Assembly (NCBI GenBank): GCA_003439945.1
Contig: QVRM01003901.1
Coordinates: forward strand, 248,001-312,000
DNA: 64,000 nt
Reading direction: 5' to 3'
Origin: Dermanyssus gallinae
Lineage: Eukaryota > Arthropoda > Arachnida > Mesostigmata > Dermanyssidae
Shown here piece by piece: positions 44,758-55,989 of the stretch (positions are counted from its first letter, which is position 1; every line of letters starts with the position of its first letter). Below the pieces are notes generated by a model. That model was not told the origin of the DNA. It saw only the letters and a list, made by a program, of their open reading frames with translations, and searched no databases. The position numbers were made by a program, and so were the translations under genes.

Positions 44758-47232
44758 CTGAAATTAAGTGTCGTAAAGTTAAGCACGCTTTATTGGTATA
44801 CATTTATGTGCTAATAAATGTAAATAACGTATGCGCAAAGACGCTTTTAAAACATGCTTACATGTGGTTGTAGCAAACTAGTTCAGCAAACATGTCCCAT
44901 GCTATCAGTAATAGCGGAAAAAAATATGGCCTGTGCCTAGGGCACTATACTTCTTTCGAGTCTTCGCATGCATTGCATCGAACAGACCATTAACTATTGC
45001 TTGGGAAGGTGGTTCTAAAGTGTGACATGTGTGTGTCGTAAACTGTGGTGCTGCAGAATCACCTCGTTAAGGACCTGGATTTCTTCTGATTGTCGCCTAC
45101 TTATACCACCGGTCATCCTTAAAGTTCCGCACTTGGTCTCATTAGAATATCTCATTACCCAAGTCTTGCCCGTGGTATAGCATCATAAAAACAAATTTGC
45201 AGCCGATTTGAATTATTTGTAAGCCAACATTGCGATGCTCGCATTCTATTTTTTCGGCGTTCAAGATAAACATAAGAAAGCCGGGCGTTGTGTCGTCAAA
45301 CACACATTTGTGCGGCATATAGACATTATTTGAAGAATCAGGTGGAGAGTTGAATGGCAACGTTTCTTTGTGTTTGAAAATGTTTCCAGAGATGTATAAG
45401 AACCGAGCAACTCAAACAACTAAGCAAATATTGCAGAGTGTCGAACATAATTGCAGTAACCGTTATCCAATGTGTTCTTTCCTGGCTGCCAGCTGAAGTA
45501 GTTGACGTTTTCGATTTCCGGCCAATTTTAACATTTTTTCAACAATGTAGCGACCATCAACAAGGAGTCAACAACCGTTCTTAAGACAGCAATGAACCGT
45601 GAATGAACACTGCGGCTGCCGGTAGACCGTATACATTTTAAAAGAGTGGTGTACCCATTCACATAAGCAAAATTGTATAATATTGGCAATCCTGCAGTGT
45701 GGATAGCTTCTAGCCCAAGATTTTCTAAGATCTTCATTAATCCAGATCTTAATCCTCTGATCTACTTTGTGTCGGGCGTTATTAAACAGGTCAGTACAAC
45801 CTCCAGGGGCGCAAGCGGGAAACATTTTTGAGCCACTACTGAGATAAAGTTAACACAGTTAAACAGATAGTCTGAAATAATATATCATCAGATATAATCT
45901 GATGGCCTGCTTACGTTTCAGTAATGGAGGCCGAAGGAGGTTATCTTATCAAATTCCGCAAGTCTCTCTCTTAATGTACAAAGCCATTTTTTTCGCGGTC
46001 AATGTCCACAAAAACATTCTCCAAACTTTCAAAATGAAGTAGTGCAGTGAAAAAGCAAATTGTCTTCCATTCGGGAGGCTTAGAAATAATAAACTTAGAG
46101 CCGGCCAGTCTCACGAAGGAGATGATCTGATATATCTAAAAATAGGAAGACAAAAGCCTATGCATCTGTGTCACAACAATTTTTTACTTTTCTTTCACGC
46201 CATACTTAAACGAATAGTCGCAATCATTACTAGGGTATTGCTATGTTTATATTCTGGTTCCAACAACTTACTCCGCATGGTCCTTGGTGGCCTTTCTTGG
46301 CGCAGATTTGGTACTCAGGGTTGAATTGCCCGTAGCGCGCCCACAACATTGTGCAGCGATAATCGCTTTGTACTTCAACATCGGTGTACTGCAAAACTTG
46401 CGGAAATTCTGAAACGTGCCACAGGAAAATTTTGTTCTTTGATAACAAAATATTATTTAGTAACTACACATCCCTGTTTATCAGTAGATTTAATCTAATC
46501 ACGTTTGGCTTCAACGCTGGTCATCACTGGTCAAACGCGTCATTGAAGGGCGTGATGATCACTCCTAATTCTCTAATCGATTTTAGGATTGGAATGGTAA
46601 GACCATTTAATTTTCACTCGTGTATTTCTTTGAAACAAATAACCTCGTATTTGAAAGCTGATAGTATCACACTATAACTAGTACATCAATAATAAACTAG
46701 ATTGATTGCCTCTTGAAGGGTGTCACAACATAAAGTTTGTATTAGTGTATAATTTATGAACATACTCATGTCCACAGCTCGTTCCAGCTAGTTCGGCAAC
46801 TGTGCCTGTCGTCTGGGTTGTTGGTCAAGTAAGTCTCGACAAGCCTCAAGAGTAGTTCTGTACACTGTGTATGTTATCTTAGTACTTGGGAATTGAAAAG
46901 CTGGCCAGTAGATGCTCAGAACGAGCTTCACGAAGTGGATTTGTAAATCATAGATTACAAACCTTGCATGTATACATCTATGGGCATGTATACATATGCG
47001 ACAGTCGCTTGTGTGTATATAGAACACTAGATAGACACTCATTACGCCGGCTGAGACAGTCATTTAGTTCCACACCTAACTATATATATATATATTTAAA
47101 CTGTACACCAATACCTAATTATAAGCTAATTTAAAAGCAATGAAAAATTAGCGCCAGTAAATTTAGTTCAGTATTTTTTTAAGAACAGAAGAACGTAGAT
47201 TTTAGCACGATTTAAATACCTGGATTGAGACG

Positions 47233-47273
<41 letters not shown>

Positions 47274-50200
47274 CATTCATATCGTTATGTACTTATTTAG
47301 AGGTTTGGTAAAACTCGGCAAGAAAATAATTTTTCCCAATGGAAGGAGGACGCGGAAACGTCTTGTTTAGGAGAGAAAGTGAAACTTATAAAAGTAGTTA
47401 TTTTGCCTTTCCTTCTCCTACATAGTTGTGCGAAATCTTCTTTTGCGGGAGACCAGTTAACGCATGAAGGAACCAATTATACCGGCGTTCGGAGGAAAAT
47501 TCCACACAACGGAAGACACTTCACTAGCTTGCGTAGCTAAAAGCGAATAGCCTAGAATGTTGAGGAAAGTCGATATGTTGTTATGTCTTACGTTAACGTT
47601 TTTTCGTGAAATATCGTAAAATATTTTACTTGCGACCAAAAATGTATGTCCACAAGACCAGTCTCACACAATAGCAAGTGTAATGTCCACCATTTTCGTA
47701 CCAAAGTGATGGTGCTGCGTTACGTAGTTGTCAAGTAACTAAGCTTTTTCGATAGCCATATCGGAAGCGAAAGCATGCATACTTGCATAGGGTGTATGAG
47801 AAAGTTAACGTCTTTGCAAAATTTTACGGTTCTGAAAGTGAAAACTTGCACGTAAAACATAACAACTATAACTGTCGAAAAAGCTTAGTTACTTGACAAC
47901 TACGTAACGCAGCTCCATCATTTTGGTACGAAAATGGTGGGCATTACATTGTATATTGCGTGAGAGTGGTCTTTTGGACGTATATTTTTGATCGTAATGA
48001 AAAAAATTACGATTTTTATTGAAAAGGCGTTAACGTAACATATCGACTTTTTATGACTTTGCTTATATTGGTTATTCGCTTTTCACTATGCAAGCTAGTG
48101 AAGTATCTTCCGTTTTGCGGAATTTTCCTCCGAACACGCCGGTATAATCTGTTGCTTCATGCGTTAACTGGTTCTCCCGCAAACGTAGATTTCGCACAAC
48201 TATGTAGGATAACCGAGCGAGATGGCTTAGTGACAAAGCCTTTGCCTTGCATTTGGGAGGACTGGGTTCGAGACCCAGACCGGCCACTCTTAAATTGGTT
48301 TGCATGGTTTCCAATTTAGACAAGGTAAATGCCGAAGTGGATTAAAAATTAGCCATGACAAGAAAAAAACCGTACACGGGCATTAGCCTTACGGAAAAAA
48401 TAGCAGAATAACTACTTTTATAAACTTCACTCTCTCTCTTAAACAAGACGTTTCCGCGTCTTCCTTCAATTGGAAAAAAATAATTTTTTTGCCGAGTTCT
48501 ACCAAACCTCGCAATTAGTACATAGCGATATGAATGGCCCTGTTTATATATACAGGGTGTTTGGAAAAGTTTTGATAATCGATCGTAAGAATTGTAGAGC
48601 TCGTTAAAGCAAATATTTTTTTCTAATGGAACATTGTCGCTAAGAAATCTTCTTTCGGAACATACTCAGTTCTAATGTTTTTGTGCTAATTTTGTAACAC
48701 CGTGTTTGCGAAACGCTGAAACAGCTAGCGTAAAAGGTTATATATGACAAAATCCGAAAAATCCCTTCGCTGGTCCTCTGAGGCAATTAACAAACGTTTA
48801 ATGTCGAACGGACACTGCGCACATGGGCGCGAGTCCGACCGTGGTTGTTCGAAAAAGTATAAGGCGAGGATCCATGGAGTAATTAGTCATCCTTGCGGAA
48901 GTTACCGTAGGTACAAGACCTAATGTTATAACCAAACTGGCAAACAGATGCTAAATCTGTTTGTTCTCGTCTAATTATGTGAAATAAGACAGGCTGTTTC
49001 TTGTACCTTTCATTCCGTCATCTTTTTTTCTGGAATGCTTCGGGAATGCAGAATGCACATGCGTGACTAGCAGCCTGCGTGACTAGTGTGGGGCTCACAA
49101 ACCCGGTTTCCTCTCCACCCTCCCAGACTCGGTAATACTTGGCAGTTCTTCGAAGCCATGGGAGAGGCGTTCCTGCTATTTATCCTTAATTCAGCTATGT
49201 CTTCGTCTACTTTTCTGCATATTTAAATGCATCCAGACAGGAAGTTTATGCCAAATGTACACCGTCCTGAAGGGATGTGCCAATAGCTTGAGGGCCTGTC
49301 TGCACTTCCCCTCCCACCTCCCTCGGTTCCTCGTCTCGACCACTCTCCCGAGGCTGTCGCGTGAACCTCTCGGTTCACCCTAGCGGTTTCCTCGGCCGTC
49401 TTGAGCGTCAAAATTGCGTCGAACAGGTCCGTCGCTTCCTTCAACGCTTCCGTCGAGGTCATCATATAACTAACCACCTCCTTGTTGGGGCGGCCCCTCG
49501 CGGCCGTGGAGCCCATGTACCTTGGCTCTCAAAAAAACGTGCAGTGCAGGACAGTGTGTTCCACGCCGTCCGCCTCCCCAGATTCGCATAGCACACAGTT
49601 GCCACTGGTGGCCTTCCCTATCTTAACCGTGTAGCTCTGGAGCTGACCGTGACCGGTCAGAACCTAAGCCGAATAAGAGGTTAACTCCCCATGTCGACAG
49701 TCATACCAATTCTTAAGGTCCGATATCAGGCTTTTGATCCAGCTCCGATGGGTCATCCCGGGTGTAACCTGCCTACCAGACCGCAATTGTGGCACTGCTG
49801 GCTCTGACGAGATCCAGATTTTCCTCCAGAAATATATTGCTTCTTTCTCCCGCTAGTAGAGAGAACTGCGCCCATGACAGCATTTTAACCAGGACGAATA
49901 GGGCTTCCGTGGAGACCGTCCGGTACGCCCGGCTAACCCTTACTGCTAATATCCGTTAGGCCGACTTTAGTGCTCTTCTAATTTTCGCCGTCCGTAGTGC
50001 CATGTCCGCCCAGACGGGCGCCGCGTAGAGAGCCGATGGTTCGGCAACCGAAGCTAATAGCCGTCGGTTCCCCCGGATACACCCCAATCCTTGGCATAAT
50101 CCGTGCCAGGTTAAAGGCGGTCCGCTGGGCCTTTGTCGCGACATGTTTTACATGTGCCGCTCCAGTTAAGCCTGTGTCAAGAGTCACCCCAAAATACTTT

Positions 50201-53200
50201 GCCTCTTTCCCAATTTCTATTGGGTGACCCCCCACCATAAGGCAGACTCCTTTGTGCTCTTTCGACCCATCAGATACAGCGCCTCGGTCTTATGCGGTGC
50301 AAGTGTCAGATGATTGCGGTCCATCCACTCCGTCGCCATTGATAAAGCTTCGTTGGCTGTCTTCTGTAGGGCCGCTTCGATTCGCGCTGTAACCATTAGG
50401 GCCAAGTCATCCACATACGCCAACAGCTTGGACCCTTCTAGGTAGTTGTTGATGTCCAGAACCCCGTCGTATGCCAAGTTTCAAAGGACGGGTTCCAGAA
50501 TCGAATCCTGTGGGACCCCGGCAGTGACCCTGTATTCTTGCCCCTCTGCAACCAGACTTCTTACATTCAGGTAAAATAAAATCATTCGGCAGAGATAAGT
50601 AGGTATTACCTTTCTTTTCAGCGCGTGTACCACTACTTTGCAGTTCATCGTGCTGAAGGCATTTTTACCATCCAAAAGTATTAGAAGCACAAATTCCGTC
50701 GCTTTGAGAGTCTGTGCGATCTTACGGCCTGCTCGTTCCAGAACACTATTGTAGTATCCACCACCCTAACGACCGAACGGGACCGTTACGAGTTCGCTAG
50801 TCTTTCGCTCAAACAACACACGTCCTCTGCCTGGCTCGCACCAACGACTACTGATTTATTTATTCTCGTGCCTCCTTATATATCACAGATTTACCCGCGC
50901 ATTTAGTAACTTCCCGCGTCTTCGCTACTGGAGTAGGGGCATCCTCTATTTGGCGCCCTGTATTTAGTTTGCTTCAGCATTGCCGCCAACAGACGATATA
51001 TATACCCGCGCAGCTTAACGGACGCTGCTATCCTACACCCCCTCCCCTTCACCGGCTTGTTTCGAATTCGGCCCCATCTCCACCCACGAACTCCCGTAGA
51101 CGGCTCGGTGCGCGTCTCATCCGCTGTAGACGTCCTTCAGACGGCGCGCTGTTGTTTTCGTGTTGATCTTCTGGCGCACCTCGTCTTTCTTCTTCAGGTC
51201 TCTGTTGTGCACCTTGATCCGGGCGCTGTAGATAGCTTGGCCTGTGCGCTGCCCTTGCTACCTGTGGTTGGCCGGGACGTGTCAACCGGTTTCTGTGCCA
51301 TCTCCTACCGTCTTCCAACTCGTACATGTCTTCACCGACTTGTCTTTTAACTCTCGTCGGTGGTCCACCCCCTTTGCAGCGACTGGTCTCCGTATTCTGA
51401 CCTAGTCACCGGGCGCGAACTTGGTTTCCACTGCCGCTCTCCTCCTGTCTGCGTACTCCTTTTGTTTGTTCTGTCTTGTCTCCACTCGCACTCGCTCATC
51501 TTCATCATTCTGATTGTTGTTTCTTCGCCGGAGACCCGCGTCCAGTTTCGTCCTCATGATCATGTTTTCCTTTATTTGCTAGTGTTTCATTACTGAGGCG
51601 AATTATCGGTGTTGAAATCCTTAGCTTACCCATAATACTGCCGATTCACGGTACTAGAGCTCTCACGTTCTGCTGTTTACAACATGCGTTCTGGCTATCT
51701 CTTGTCACGAGAAACGAAATACACCATCGGAACAGCTAACACTACCCAAGGAACGACTCCCGCCGTGACTGAGACTCAATCAAAAAAACAGTTACTAGTT
51801 TTACGCAGTGCGTCGCGTACTATCTCAGTTTTAGACCTACAGCAGTATCTCAGCTGCTGACAGTGCGGTTAAACCTAGATTAAACTGAGACCAATTGTCT
51901 AATCAAGGCCACCCACGGCGTCTTATTATATCGCAATAAAATATATGACGACCCTCGGGATTATTCCACGCCGCCATGAGATTTTGTTATTGAAAAGGGC
52001 CCCCATAAAATCGCCTACAAAAATCATTACTTGCAGCGTGGCATCTATAAACGCTACATTTCTTCTACTCGCCATTCCGACTGTTTGTCGGCGAGGGCGA
52101 TACGAAAAAGGGAAGAATGTACTAGACACCTTTTGCATCAAGCACCAAAATAAAACATGGTTTGGTCGAAGTTGTTTAAAAAGCCTCAGTCTAGATTTAT
52201 ATGGCCACATCAATTGCGCGTCCTTGTCTATTTTGTTGGCCCGCAATTGGAAGCCGGGGCCAAAATACACGGTATTAAAATACCAGAATTTGAAATCCTG
52301 TTTGGCGTACAAGCATGGTGTACTCGACGCATCGCGGGGATACAACCTGCTACAGGATTTGCGACTCGTCGCGTGACAGTTGCGTTTGTGATGCTGAACT
52401 GGATTCTTGTTTTTGAATTAACATTTTAAATATTTTGACTGGACACCGGTTTACGTGGTTTCGTATTGTCCTGTGGTAAACGTCAGGCATTTTAACTTAC
52501 CTAAGATAGTTTGGCGCGTTTACGGCGTGACTCCAACCTTCCTCCAGGAGCTTTCTCTGCTATTTAAAGGCAATCATGATGCTGACAGGTTTAAACGTAT
52601 AATGCTGTATAGCGTCTAAAAGAACGCTAAAGAAGATTTTCTGCAAATTAGTTATAAAACGAACCGAGTACGTGGTCGACCAGACCCTTTCGCCGAAGCA
52701 ATTCGGCTTCGGAGGGTCGGGGAGCGCGTGATACAACCAGTAAGAGATAGAACGAGCTGTGGCAAAACCCCCAGGCCATTTGTATGCAGCCTTTGTAGAC
52801 TGCGTCAAAATATTCGACAAAGCACCTCGAGGTCTCTGATGCACCGGTGTTGGCGGCTCTCCACTGAATATAATTTAGAGTTTCTTTGATAAGGACGCCT
52901 TGCTAGTTCAGAGTGAATAGGAAGTGTTGCGGGTAAGGCAAAAGACGCGAACCCTGCAAGGGGACCTACTGAGCTGCGTCTTCTTCACTCTTCTCTTTGC
53001 CGATTTTGTTGGCTATATTCGACAGGAGGTACGCCGGAGTACGCAGATTCTTTGTTTCAATGGGGCTGGAAATGAACGCAATGAAGACCAAGGCTGTGAC
53101 ATTCAGAAAATAAGGTTGATTGGCTACCAAAGACGTTATACGTTGCGGCGGTCAATCGTTGGAGTTCGCCACGTACTTCTAGTATCTGGAGTTCGGTTCC

Positions 53201-54452
53201 ATTACACTAGGACGACCTTTCCGCGCACATTGCCGATACAGTGCGCACAGCCCTAGTCTCTTTTTATGAAGAGGTAGGCTACTGTCAGTCCGATGGCATG
53301 ACACTCAATCTTTGGTTTGCTTGAAAGGTGTTTCACAATGTACATTACATAACGCAAGCACTTTGCTTATAAGTGCGACTAAGAAACTGCTGTGTATCTA
53401 ATGTCAGGCTGTGCACCGGCTGCTAAGATAATTTGATTAAGGTTGAAAAGGCCGCGTACAGTACCATTTGAAACTTTTGTCTCGGAATGGGAAAATAAAG
53501 TTGAACAAATCCGACGGGAGCTTGGACACATGGATATTTTCAGTGCTTTTCACTCCTGGTGTGGTTTTGCATGTGACAATCGTCACGTCTTTACCAGCTG
53601 CATAGTTCATGGCTATTATCATCTGATCTGTTCGAATACGAACTTTCATTAGAAGTATACAGAGTGCATCTGTCGACTGTGCTCTCTAGCATGTATGAAG
53701 TATCATGCGTCTGTCTGCTTGGCCTTTACGATGAAATCACTGCACTGCCATTTTCGAGTGGCATGCCGAGAGCAGCTGACAGCAGTATAATAATCAATGT
53801 TATGTGCATACTTTATATGAGTGGAATACATATATTGGTAATGTTCTTCACCAGTTTAACCTTATCATCATTATAGGCAAATTATTAAAAAAAAAAAAAT
53901 ATATGTCGAGTTCAAAGAGACAAGCTTAGAATCCTGTGAACAACAATGCGTATATTATGAATGCTGCAACTGAACCGAACTTACACTTCTAAATATCTGA
54001 CAAGAATGATGCAAGGAACGATGCGAGTTTTGTTATGTGCTTATTTGAAATACAGTACTCATGTTACTATGGAAGATAGCACGTGCTAGCTGTGTCATGT
54101 ACACTATTGAGTTTGATAAGAACACATTTTAGAAAGTGAAACGGAGCAAATACTTTTTAAATAAGATTCAGGCTGTATCGGAAGTATTATGAAAAAAAGC
54201 TCAAGCTAAATTATTCACAGAATAAATACAGCTATATGCATAAATACATATATACTTGGCTTTTGTTTCTTTCCGGATCCTTTGTAGCCGGAAACTCCAT
54301 GTCCAGCAACGATAGCAGTTTCCCATGCGTGGTCTTTCGTACGAGGATCCGGCAGACAGACAGGTCGTAGTGTGGGACCGTAACGTATCGGCTCGGAGAG
54401 TGCAAGCAAAGCGATATCTCGAACCAGTCCTTCCTGAAGATATTCGCCATGC
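44485..54452 (-). CDS. Chymotrypsin-fold serine protease, last three exons (partial)
   Basis: Minus-strand exons 54452-54256 (197 nt), 46408-46272 (137 nt) and 44757-44485 (273 nt with stop) join in phase through GT-AG introns. Exon one holds RDIALLALSEPI with the catalytic Asp, then LRPVCLPDP. Exon two ends CAKKGHQGPCG. Exon three starts GDSGGPL with the catalytic Ser and ends in a helix like YYEWIVESL. Secreted proteases of this fold act in digestion, clotting or immune cascades. At the position of trypsin Asp189 there is Gly (GPCGGDSGG), so trypsin-like Arg/Lys preference is not expected. The His exon and signal peptide were not found up to the window end. The first intron (7.8 kb) is full of transposons. 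A His/Ser His-box exon may lie outside, or the gene may be broken. Confidence 0.85.
44758..46271 (-). other. Serine protease intron between the last two exons
   Basis: No further exon or transposon block was recognised. Reading frames within it look random. Confidence 0.55.
46272..46408 (-). CDS. Serine protease exon before the catalytic Ser
   Basis: Acceptor TTTCAG|AATTTC, donor GGA|GTAAGT. FPQVLQYTDVEVQSDYRC and QICAKKGHQGPCG match the region between Asp and Ser, with the expected cysteines. Confidence 0.83.
47234..47269. repeat. (AT)n microsatellite
   Basis: Dinucleotide run directly abutting the left end of the foldback element. Confidence 0.92.
47270..48540. mobile_element. Foldback element with very long inverted repeats
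   Basis: The left arm (47270-47754) begins GGGTCATTCATATCG. The right arm (47874-48540) ends with its near complement (CGATATGAATGGCCC). The arms match along almost their whole length; examples are GACGCGGAAACGTCTTG / CAAGACGTTTCCGCGTC and AAGTAACTAAGCTTTTTCG / CGAAAAAGCTTAGTTACTT. About 120 bp separate them. The right arm is longer because a SINE sits in it. No transposase is encoded, so this is a non-autonomous palindromic DNA element. It lies in the large protease intron. Confidence 0.85.
48207..48410 (+). mobile_element. tRNA-derived SINE inside the foldback right arm
   Basis: Head ACCGAGCGAGATGGCTTAGTG (A-box TGGCTTAGTG), then GGGTTCGAGACCC (B-box), a short hairpin body (AAATTGG/CCAATTT) and A-runs near the end. 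It is absent from the equivalent place in the left arm, so it inserted after the palindrome formed. Confidence 0.7.
49223..50745 (-). mobile_element. Third R1-like element fragment
   Basis: Minus-strand blocks: LLILLDGKNAFSTMNCK (RT, first Asp changed context), YRVTAGVPQDSILEPVL, LLAYVDDLALMVTAR (YVDD), YFGVTLDTGLTGAAHV, RVSRAYRTVSTEALFVLV, then a region near 49600 with a decayed Cys motif. Frames shift at about 50480, 50230 and 49950. Its upstream part ends where the LTR piece at 50750 begins. Confidence 0.7.
50750..51557 (-). mobile_element. Truncated relative of the Dicer-intron Ty3-type element
   Basis: An LTR (50750-51037, TGTAG...CTACA) followed by about 520 bp that matches 10955-11482, including the C-terminal pol frame MYELEDGRRWHRNRLTR. 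It stops at about 51557 with no second LTR. A family member cut down to its 3' end. Confidence 0.88.
51558..52700. other. No gene recognised
   Basis: A plus-strand frame at 51945-52376 (143 codons) is open but has no resemblance I can name. It overlaps an equally long minus-strand frame, so it is probably chance or old repeat. Confidence 0.4.
52740..53260 (+). mobile_element. Decayed reverse transcriptase fragment
   Basis: HLYAAFVDCVKIFDKAPRG, then TRTLQGDLLSCVFFTLLFADF and EMNAMKTKAVTF occur in order in shifting frames. They match FKAAFDTAS, QGDNLSP and EMNASKTKAITF of the RT at 39.2 kb. Confidence 0.5.
53261..54255. other. Protease intron, 5' part, no gene recognised
   Basis: Short frames only. 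An A-run at 53887-53899 is present without an identifiable element. Confidence 0.45.
54256..54452 (-). CDS. Serine protease exon with catalytic Asp
   Basis: Acceptor TTTTGTAG|GCATGG, donor CCAA|GTATAT, ends in phase 1. The DIALL motif gives Asp102; VCLPDP is the usual cysteine segment after it. Confidence 0.85.
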
Positions 54453-54980
54453 CTACAAAACACATAGGCTTACAATCAATTTAGTACTTTTATATCAGAT
54501 CACACATAGAAAATATACAATACTCTAGGACGCACGCGTCGCGCTATTGTTGGGTTATATTGGGTTAGAGCAGTCTATCTACTCCGAAAACATGCTTAGG
54601 ATAATGCGCTACACAGGATGCACGATGGCCTCATATGTCACGTAAAGCGCAAGAGAAGGCACCTGGGTAACCGGATTGGCCGTGGCTTAGACGATTACGA
54701 AATATCTAAAACTACAGGCGCTAATTGGAATTCTTTTGGTTGCCTTCGGGTACCCAGTCCAAACTAGTAAATCGAATAGAATATAGAATAGAAAGCTCCT
54801 TTATTCATGTAACAAAGGGTAAGAGATGATTGGCCGCAGGTGGGGCCTGTGCAGTCGTCCTGTAGTGAAATATCCCCCGCCACGCGCCAGGCAAACATAT
54901 TATTGATGCGCACCGTTCTTGCAACGCATCCGGGCATGTACACTAATTGGCTTCTGTGATCATGCGGCCGCACTTCAAAG
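54453..54980. other. Upstream of the protease Asp exon, no gene recognised
   Basis: I searched the minus strand for the A-A-H-C motif of a His exon and did not find it here. Confidence 0.45.
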
Positions 54981-55234
54981 AAATTATCACCGTTCGTTTT
55001 GAGGTCTTCTGTGAAGTGTCTTTAAAAATCTCCTTTGCACACCTTCGATCATACCTACGTATTTACACACATATGAATGCCATACAGGTGAACAATACAA
55101 ACGTCTAGAAAACAATCGATTTGTACAAACGAATATACACCGTAGACTCCTTAACAATAAAACACATTTAAAAGTATGAATGCTGCTTTGACTGGCTTTA
55201 TTGATATGTGTGGAGAAAGTGAGGTCCGTCGAGA
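54981..55234 (-). mobile_element. CR1/jockey-like fragment, repeated at 55613-55866
   Basis: The minus strand reads LTFSTHINKASQSSIH and FSRRLYCSPVWHSYVCKYV, then IEGVQRRFLKTLHRR. This is the RT-thumb segment R-x-x-x-Y-C-S-x-V-W-x-P of jockey/CR1-type elements. The I-type element's poly(A) abuts it. Confidence 0.62.
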
Positions 55235-55612
55235 TTTTTTTTTTATTAGAGTTTATTGTAACAGTAATTACAATTGAGGGTTTCATCTCAGAAACCCAGA
55301 GCACGTTACATTTGACTGCCCGTCAGCCCTACTCAGGGCAGCTATATATCATTCATTTAGACAATTAATTCAGCATTTCTAACAAATTGTAAGAGTTCCT
55401 CTATATATTGGTCTTTCATACGAATAGTAAGTTGGCTTGCATCGACTTGATCAGCAGCTACAGCTTTCTCCCATACTTTCCGCTCAGTATCGTATTTTTT
55501 ACATTTATCTAGGACATGCAATATATCATCGTGTACCAAACATACATCACATAGCGGGCTTTGCGCAACTTTGATGTGGAACCTGGTGCTCTGCGTCATC
55601 CCTTTAGCGCAA
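55235..55612 (-). mobile_element. I-type element 3' end, duplicated partial copy
   Basis: Contains the last 80 codons of ORF2 (MTQSTRFHIKVAQS to AELIV), the 3' UTR and a poly(A) at 55244-55235 preceded by AATAAA. It is the extra copy made by the 632-bp duplication. Confidence 0.88.
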
Positions 55613-55989
55613 AAATTATCACCGTTCGTTTTGAGGTCTTCTGTGGAGTGTCTTTAAAAACCTCCTTTGCACACCTTCGATCATACCTACGTATTTACAC
55701 ACATATGAATGCCATACAGGTGAACAATACAAACGTCTAGAAAACAATCGATTTGTACAAACGAATATACACCGTAGACTCCTTAACAATAGAACACATT
55801 TAAAAGTATGAATGCTGCTTTGACTGGCTTTATTGATATGTGTGGAGAAAGTGAGGTCCGTCGAGATTTTTTTTTTTATTAGAGTTTATTGTAACAGTAA
55901 ATACAATTGAGGCTTTCATCTCAGAAACCCAGAGCACGTCACATTTGACTGCCTGTCAGCCCTACTCAGGGCAGCTAAATATCATTCAT

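Noticed and set aside
45528..45825. 85-codon minus-strand frame in the last protease intron as an extra exon
   Set aside because: The flanking exons join in phase and keep the protease fold without it.
48207..48290. Possible tRNA gene
   Set aside because: A- and B-boxes are present but the acceptor and anticodon stems do not close, and an A-rich body follows. A SINE head explains it better.
51945..52376. 143-codon plus-strand frame as a gene or 2A-bearing ORF start
   Set aside because: An equally long frame lies on the other strand, no domain is seen, and the LLARNWKPGP stretch lacks the N-P-G-P core.
53437..53649. Missing His exon of the serine protease
   Set aside because: It lies on the wrong side of the Asp exon for a minus-strand gene and shows no A-A-H-C motif.
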